From the NCBI RefSeq assembly GCF_013403875.1, contig NZ_JACBNX010000034.1, positions 1 through 37,215 on the forward strand: a stretch of DNA of 37,215 nucleotides, in the 5' to 3' direction. The position numbers and the translations under genes are program-made. The stretch comes from Burkholderia guangdongensis (lineage in GTDB: Bacteria; Pseudomonadota; Gammaproteobacteria; Burkholderiales; Burkholderiaceae). The notes beneath the pieces are model-generated. The model did no database searches, had not been told where the DNA came from, and saw only the letters and a program-made list of their open reading frames with translations. Within the stretch, counting starts at the first letter, position 1, and every line of letters begins with the position of its first letter. This document shows positions 32,566 through 37,215 of the stretch, piece by piece.

Positions 32566-33513
32566 TCAGGCCTCCATGCGCGCGTCGCGCCGGACCGCCT
32601 GGGGCGGAAGCCCGAACCCGCGCATGAAGGCCTCGCGCATGTGACGGCGGTCGCGAAAGCCCGTTTCTTTCGCAATGACGTCGAGCGGGTGCCGGCTGCG
32701 TTCGATCATCAGCCGCGCCGCCTCAAGTCGCAATCCTTCGACGGCCTTGGCCGGAGATTGCCCCGTTTCGGGCGTGAACACGCGGCTGAACTGGCGCGGA
32801 CTCAGATGAACGACCTCGGCCAACTCCTCCACCGTCAACGCATGGCTCAGATTCTGGCGCGCATAGTTCAGCGCATTCTGGATGCGATCGGACTTCGGCG
32901 CGAGGTCCAGCATTTCGGAGTGCTGAGACTGCCCGCCCGCTCTGCGCTGATGCATGACCAGCTTGTGTGCGACCGATCGGGCCGTTTCCGCGCCCAGATC
33001 CTTTTCCACCATCGCGAGCGCCAGGTCGAGGCCGGCCGTCATGCCGGCGGACGTCCAGATCGGACCGTCGACGATGTAGATACGGTCGTCCTCGACGCGG
33101 ATGTCCGGAAAGCGCGTCTGCATCTCGCGCCCGAACGCCCAGTGCGTCGTCGCGCGCCGGTTCGCGAGCAAGCCCGCTTCCGCGAGCACGAAAGCGCCGG
33201 TACAGATCCCGGCGATGCGCCTCGCGCGATGGCTCGCCTTGCGCAGGAACGCAAGCATCCCGTCGGACGCCGGTGAGCCGAGCGGATCGTTGACGCCGGC
33301 GACGATCCACGTGTCCACGTCGATCCGCCCCCGCAACGGTCGCGTCGCGACCGCGATGCCGAGCGACGAGCGCACCTCGCCGCCGGCAACCGAGTAGTTG
33401 TCGAGCGTGTAGAACGCGTCGCCCGCCGTGATGTTCGCGTACTCGAACACGGACTGCGGCGCGAGCGCCATGATCTGAAAACCGTCGCTGAGCAGAAAGC
33501 CGATCCGGTGCAT
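32566..33513 (-). CDS. GlxA/FtrA-type AraC-family regulator with DJ-1/PfpI domain
   Basis: The 315-residue product has an N-terminal GATase1/DJ-1-like domain (1-185), with a nucleophile-elbow Cys at residue 104 in GICTGAFVLAEAGLL, and a C-terminal AraC helix-turn-helix pair (about 215-310: ALTVEELAEVVHLSPRQFSR, then FRDRRHMREAFMRGFGLPP). These regulators often sense small aldehydes or amines and control nearby catabolic or detoxifying genes. GGAG 8 bp before the ATG supports the start. It is divergent, across 119 bp, from two dehydrogenases and an NTF2-like gene that are its likely targets. Confidence 0.9.
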   Translation of the reverse strand: MHRIGFLLSDGFQIMALAPQSVFEYANITAGDAFYTLDNYSVAGGEVRSSLGIAVATRPLRGRIDVDTWIVAGVNDPLGSPASDGMLAFLRKASHRARRIAGICTGAFVLAEAGLLANRRATTHWAFGREMQTRFPDIRVEDDRIYIVDGPIWTSAGMTAGLDLALAMVEKDLGAETARSVAHKLVMHQRRAGGQSQHSEMLDLAPKSDRIQNALNYARQNLSHALTVEELAEVVHLSPRQFSRVFTPETGQSPAKAVEGLRLEAARLMIERSRHPLDVIAKETGFRDRRHMREAFMRGFGLPPQAVRRDARMEA

Positions 33514-33632
33514 GTCCGTTCTCCGTCAAGCCATGTCCTGAATCATACCCATATACGTCATTTCCGTCTCACCGACACGGAGCCAGAATGCAGTCACGCA
33601 TTCATCGACAACCTTCGGAACGGAGCGACATC
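33514..33632. promoter_or_regulatory. Divergent control region of regulator and SDR genes
   Basis: The 119-bp gap between the GlxA-type regulator and the first SDR gene must hold both promoters and probably the operator. The part 33536-33565 is AT-richer (atcatacccatatacg). I could not define hexamers or a clear inverted repeat. Confidence 0.4.
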
Positions 33633-34433
33633 ATGACCCAAGCACATCGAGGCACGGCCCTCATCACCGGCGCATCGTCGGGCATCGGCGCAGTCTACGC
33701 CGACCGGCTGGCACGCCGCGGCTACGACCTGATTCTGGTCGCGCGAAACCGCGACCGGCTGATCGCCCAGGCAGACCGCATCACGAACGACACGCACCGC
33801 AGCGTCGAAATCGTCGACGCGGACCTGGGCAAGCGCGCGGCGCTCGCCAGCGTCGAGACGAAACTGAAACAGGACGCCAGCATCACGCTGCTGGTCAACA
33901 ACGCGGGCGTCGGCACGCACACGCCGCTGCTCGACACCGACGTCGACGCGATGACGCGGATGATCGACCTGAACGTCACCGCGCTCACCCGGCTCACGTA
34001 TGCGGCTGTGCCGGGCTTCGTCGCGCGCGGCAACGGGGCCGTCATCAACATCGCGTCGATCGTTGCGATCGCGCCGGAAATGCTCAACGGCGTCTACGGC
34101 GGCAGCAAGGCTTTCGTGCTCGCGTTCAGCCAGTCGCTGCACCACGAACTCGCCGGCAAGGGCGTGCAGGTGCAGGCCGTCTTGCCCGGCGCAACCGCGA
34201 CCGATTTCTGGCAGACCGGCGGCCTCCCGCTCGAGCATCTGCCGAAGGAAATCGTGATGTCGGCCACCGACATGGTCGACGCGGCGTTGACCGGCTTCGA
34301 CCGCCGCGAACTCGTGACGATCCCGTCATTGCAGGCCGGCGAAGAGTGGGACGCGTATGAAGCCGCGCGTCGAACGATGGCGCCGCATCTGTCGACCGCC
34401 GTGCCCGCACCGCGATATGCGACGGCGCGATAA
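33633..34433 (+). CDS. Short-chain dehydrogenase/reductase (SDR)
   Basis: The 266-residue classical SDR has the cofactor motif TGASSGIG (12-19), NNAG (89-92), catalytic Ser142, Tyr155 and Lys159 in VYGGSK. ARNR after the second strand suggests an NADP preference (basic residues). GGAG 8 bp before the ATG at 33633 supports the start over an upstream one at 33588. It is first of three genes in the same direction (51-bp gap to the next) under the divergent GlxA-type regulator. The substrate is unknown. Confidence 0.9.
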   Translation: MTQAHRGTALITGASSGIGAVYADRLARRGYDLILVARNRDRLIAQADRITNDTHRSVEIVDADLGKRAALASVETKLKQDASITLLVNNAGVGTHTPLLDTDVDAMTRMIDLNVTALTRLTYAAVPGFVARGNGAVINIASIVAIAPEMLNGVYGGSKAFVLAFSQSLHHELAGKGVQVQAVLPGATATDFWQTGGLPLEHLPKEIVMSATDMVDAALTGFDRRELVTIPSLQAGEEWDAYEAARRTMAPHLSTAVPAPRYATAR

Positions 34434-34484
34434 GCGCTGGATACCCCACCCGCACCCGATCCATTTCAATCAGGAACCCCTATC

Positions 34485-35246
34485 ATGAAACTCAGCGGAA
34501 ACACCGTATTCATCACCGGCGGAACGTCGGGCATCGGCCGCGCACTGGCGGAAGCCCTCGGCAAGCGCGGCAACAAGGTGATCGTCGCCGGACGGCGCAA
34601 AGCGCTGCTCGACGAGATCGCGAACGCGAATCCCGGCATCGATACCGTCGAGCTCGACATCGGCGACGCCGCGCAGATTCGCGAAGTCGCCGCGCGATTG
34701 ATCGAGCGCTATCCGGCATTGAACGTCGTGATCAACAACGCGGGCATCATGCCGTTCGACGACGCCGGCGGTCCGCTCGACGACGAGCAGGCCGTCCGTC
34801 TCGTCGACACGAACCTGCTCGGGCCCGTGCGCGTGAGCGCCGCCTTCATCGAGCATCTGAAGCGGCAGCCCGACGCGACCCTGATCAACAACAGCTCGGT
34901 GCTCGCTTACGTGCCGCTCGCGGCGACCGCGCTGTACTCGGCCACCAAGGCCGCGATTCACTCGTACACACTGTCGCAACGCTTCGCGCTGCGCGATACG
35001 AGCGTCCGCGTGCTCGAGATCGCGCCGCCGTGGGTCGACACGGATCTCGTCCACAAGAGCGGCGACCCGCGCGCGATGCCCGTCGACGCGTTCATCGCCG
35101 AAACGCTGAAGCTGCTGGAAACCGCGACCACCGAGGTCATCGTCGACGCGGCCAGACCGCTGCGCGACAACGCGGGCCCCAACGAGCATGCGTTCGTCGA
35201 GCAGTTCAACCAGTTCATCGCCGACAATCCGATTCCCGTCGAATAA
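34485..35246 (+). CDS. Short-chain dehydrogenase/reductase, DltE-like
   Basis: The 253-residue SDR has TGGTSGIG (11-18), NNAG (84-87), Ser138, Tyr151 and Lys155 (YSATK). AGRRKALL after strand 2 points to NADP. The N-terminus MKLSGNTVFITGGTSGIGRA and a middle PPWVDTDL resemble the DltE/YciK-like subgroup often annotated as oxidoreductases of unknown substrate. AGGA 10 bp upstream is the likely ribosome site. It is the second gene of the putative SDR-SDR-NTF2 operon. Confidence 0.9.
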   Translation: MKLSGNTVFITGGTSGIGRALAEALGKRGNKVIVAGRRKALLDEIANANPGIDTVELDIGDAAQIREVAARLIERYPALNVVINNAGIMPFDDAGGPLDDEQAVRLVDTNLLGPVRVSAAFIEHLKRQPDATLINNSSVLAYVPLAATALYSATKAAIHSYTLSQRFALRDTSVRVLEIAPPWVDTDLVHKSGDPRAMPVDAFIAETLKLLETATTEVIVDAARPLRDNAGPNEHAFVEQFNQFIADNPIPVE

Positions 35247-35297
35247 GCAACGATTCGCTCAGGAAACCTATCCAATCAACCGACCGGAGTGCACATC

Positions 35298-35702
35298 ATG
35301 GCTTCCACACTCGAAGAGAGGAACACCGCGCTCGTTCTCGAGGCGCTGGACACGCTGTTCAACAAGAGGGACTACGCGAAGGCCGCGCAGTTCTGGTCCG
35401 AATCCTACGTTCAGCACAGCCGGCTGGTTCCAGCCGGGCGCGACGGGCTTTTCGGCCTGGTCCGCACGTTTGGCGATTCGCGCTTCGAGTACGACATGGT
35501 CGCTGCCAAAGGCGACTACGTATGGGTGCACAGCCGATACAGCCATTCGACGGGGTCTGCCGCGCTGATCGGCGTGGACATTCTGCGAATCGAGGACGGC
35601 AAGCTCGTCGAGCATTGGGACGTGCTGCAGGACGAAGCGACGCGCGGCGAATCCGCAGGCGGCCATCCGATGTTCGGCGACGCATTCCCGAACGAGCGTT
35701 GA
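35298..35702 (+). CDS. NTF2-like/SnoaL-like small protein
   Basis: The 134-residue product has the NTF2-like pattern: a helical start LEERNTALVLEALDTLFN, KRDYAKAAQFWSESYVQHS with the Y-x-Q-H-S of the SnoaL-like subgroup, and a closing GKLVEHWDVLQD that is almost constant in this family. Members act as cyclases, isomerases or binding proteins. CGGAG 8 bp before ATG 35298 decides the start over a GTG nine bases earlier. It follows the second SDR by 51 bp and probably shares its transcript. Confidence 0.88.
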   Translation: MASTLEERNTALVLEALDTLFNKRDYAKAAQFWSESYVQHSRLVPAGRDGLFGLVRTFGDSRFEYDMVAAKGDYVWVHSRYSHSTGSAALIGVDILRIEDGKLVEHWDVLQDEATRGESAGGHPMFGDAFPNER

Positions 35703-35833
35703 CACAGGGATCGGCAACGGCGCTGGCGGCCGGCGACTTCGTGCCGATCCTGCGCGCGTATCTTCTGAAAGCGGCGCTCCTCGAGGGCGGCTATCGGATT
35801 CCGCCCATCCAGCTGATCCAGAACACGTTGTGA
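35703..35833 (+). pseudogene. Possible 3' gene remnant
   Basis: After the NTF2-like stop, a frame without its own start reads AAGDFVPILRAYLLKAALLE and GGYRIPPIQLIQNTL, then TGA. It has protein-like composition and third-position GC but no beginning. It may be the tail of a deleted gene. I do not recognise the family, and chance coding character in GC-rich DNA is possible. Confidence 0.3.
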
Positions 35834-35851
35834 CCTCGGGCTCGGACGAGA

Positions 35852-37069
35852 TCAAAGCCAGGTGCCACCCTGACGCTCGCTCGGTTCTTGTGTGAGCGCG
35901 TCGAAATCGTGAATCCAGTCCAGGTGATGCAGCACGCTGTCTCGCGCGCCGAGGCGAGCGTTACGCACCTGAGCGGCCGGCCCGTCGGGCAGGTGCAGCA
36001 CGTCCGCGGTGGTGATCGACGCGTACTGCACCTTGCGCGTGCGGCCCCGGCGCAGGCGCTCGTAGGCTTCCTGCGCATCGCGCCAATGGTCCGGCCCGGC
36101 CTTGGCCAGTTGCGCGGCCAGCACGACGGCATCCTCGATCGACTGGTTGGCGCCCTGGCCGTGGTGCGGCACCAGCGCGTGCGCCGCATCGCCGATCAGG
36201 GTCACGCGGCCCCTGCTCCAGCGGCCGAGCGGAGGACGATGGAACAGGCCCCAGCGCTGGCTGATCGGTACGGCCGTAATCATCTGCACCACGGCCGGAT
36301 GCCAGTCCTTGAACAGGCGCAGTTGCTCGCCCTCGGTAGCCGGCATGACCCAGTCGCGCGACGGCCACGGCGACGGATGACGCTCGACCAGCAGGAAATT
36401 CTGGTCGCCATCGTCGCCAATCGGATAGTGCAGCAGATGGCCGTGCGGTCCGATCCAGAACTGGATGGTCTCGGGATCGGGCAGCAGATCCATGCGCTCG
36501 GCCGGCACCACGCCGCGAAAGCCCGAGCAGCCCGAATACAGCGCGTCATCATAGCCAAGCATCCAGCGCCGCGTCATCGAGCGCGCGCCGTCGGCGCCGA
36601 TCACGAGATCGGCTTCGATACGCTGACCGTTGTCGAAGGCCAGACTCACGCGGTCCGGGTGCTGCGCGAGATCGACCAGCCGATGGCTCAAGTTGATGCG
36701 CTCGAGGCCAACCGCCTTCGACAGTACGGCCTGCAGATCGGCACGATGAACACCCCAGTACGCGCCGCCGAATTGCTGGCGATAGCTGGGTTCACCGCGA
36801 TGATGTCCGATGACCGCGCCGCTGCGCCCGTCACGATAGATCAGGCCGGGGATTTCCGCGCACACCGCATCGAAGTCCGTACGCAACCCCATGCGATCGT
36901 AGAAGCGCGTGGCATTGGCCGATAGCGCGACGGCCGCCCCGACTTCGCGCAGCTCATCGGTCTGCTCGTAGAGCTGCGCGTCGATGCCATGCTCGCGCAG
37001 CGCGAGCGCCAGTGTCAGACCGCCGATGCCGGCACCGACAATCGCAATCTTCAGATCGATCTGTTTCAT
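35852..37069 (-). CDS. Class A FAD-dependent monooxygenase (salicylate hydroxylase-like)
   Basis: The 406-residue flavoprotein has the FAD-binding GAGIGG (12-17, within IAIVGAGIGGLTLALALREH), the mid-protein DLVIGADGARS (DG motif) and the C-terminal GDAAHALVPHHGQGANQSIEDA (GD motif). This is the group A hydroxylase layout, as in salicylate 1-hydroxylase or 3-hydroxybenzoate 6-hydroxylase; the actual aromatic substrate is not decided. ATG at 37069 (MKQIDLKIAI) is chosen, with ACGGAA 5 bp upstream; the frame continues to the window edge but without protein character. The remaining 146 bp to the right end probably hold its promoter. It is convergent with the NTF2-like operon. Confidence 0.9.
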   Translation of the reverse strand: MKQIDLKIAIVGAGIGGLTLALALREHGIDAQLYEQTDELREVGAAVALSANATRFYDRMGLRTDFDAVCAEIPGLIYRDGRSGAVIGHHRGEPSYRQQFGGAYWGVHRADLQAVLSKAVGLERINLSHRLVDLAQHPDRVSLAFDNGQRIEADLVIGADGARSMTRRWMLGYDDALYSGCSGFRGVVPAERMDLLPDPETIQFWIGPHGHLLHYPIGDDGDQNFLLVERHPSPWPSRDWVMPATEGEQLRLFKDWHPAVVQMITAVPISQRWGLFHRPPLGRWSRGRVTLIGDAAHALVPHHGQGANQSIEDAVVLAAQLAKAGPDHWRDAQEAYERLRRGRTRKVQYASITTADVLHLPDGPAAQVRNARLGARDSVLHHLDWIHDFDALTQEPSERQGGTWL

Positions 37070-37215
37070 GATTCCGTCTATATGAACGCGTCCCGTTTGC
37101 AACAGTTTTCGTGTGTTCCGACAGACAGGATGGGCTGCAGCTCTATATCCGGCCTTGTTGCAGGCGGTCGTGCCGCTGCGGGCCCGTATGAAATCCGCTG
37201 ACTCGCACCTCATTC

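Noticed and set aside
35268..35855. 195-codon minus-strand frame opposite the NTF2-like gene
   Set aside because: The plus strand has a clear family pattern and ribosome site; the minus frame has neither.

Overview
The window looks like a chromosome segment of a Burkholderia-type betaproteobacterium. It has very GC-rich coding DNA with strong third-position GC. It carries a minCDE operon, a WXXGXW-repeat envelope protein, a DUF4148 protein and a UPF0182 giant membrane protein, all typical of that group. A less GC-rich accessory island fills about 1-10.5 kb; the rest reads as ordinary chromosome. I see no rRNA, tRNA or CRISPR array.

Region 1 (1-10.2 kb) is a type VI secretion (T6SS) effector island read on the minus strand: vgrG, a DUF4123 adaptor/chaperone gene, a MIX-domain effector gene, a hydrophobic pore-forming-type gene, a two-helix membrane protein (probable immunity) and a PAAR gene. 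The order matches the VasX system of Vibrio cholerae (vgrG-2, vasW, vasX, tsiV2), except that the effector is split in two by a TGATG overlap with a Shine-Dalgarno sequence inside the upstream gene. Beyond the PAAR gene lies the 3' end of a tssF gene on the plus strand. A second, eroded module follows: an IS66 remnant, a short relic resembling an effector C-terminus, a paralogous immunity-like gene, another PAAR gene and another tssF 3' tail (about 95 % identical to the first). An IS256-family element runs off the left edge. The vgrG reading frame has an in-frame TAA after 15 codons, so this tip protein may be truncated or inactive.

Region 2 (10.5-24 kb): cupin and DUF3455 genes, a 939-codon UPF0182 gene, a galT-galK operon, a TonB_C-type lipoprotein, a 10-bp-phased repeat array directly upstream of a sigma70-like promoter and an MHS-family transporter. 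Then come a heptosyltransferase (waaC-like), a ClC chloride channel/antiporter and a two-gene envelope operon with a 36-residue lipoprotein.

Region 3 (23.5-37.2 kb): minC-minD-minE, two GNAT acetyltransferases, a flotillin-like SPFH protein, a MaoC-like hydratase, a LysR regulator, ChaC and DUF4148. A GlxA/AraC-type regulator is divergent from two short-chain dehydrogenases and an NTF2-like protein, and a class A FAD monooxygenase closes the window.

The most notable system is the duplicated T6SS module: IS-clipped tssF tails as direct repeats, a split VasX-like effector, an apparently orphaned immunity paralogue with a relic of its lost effector, and a nonsense codon in vgrG.
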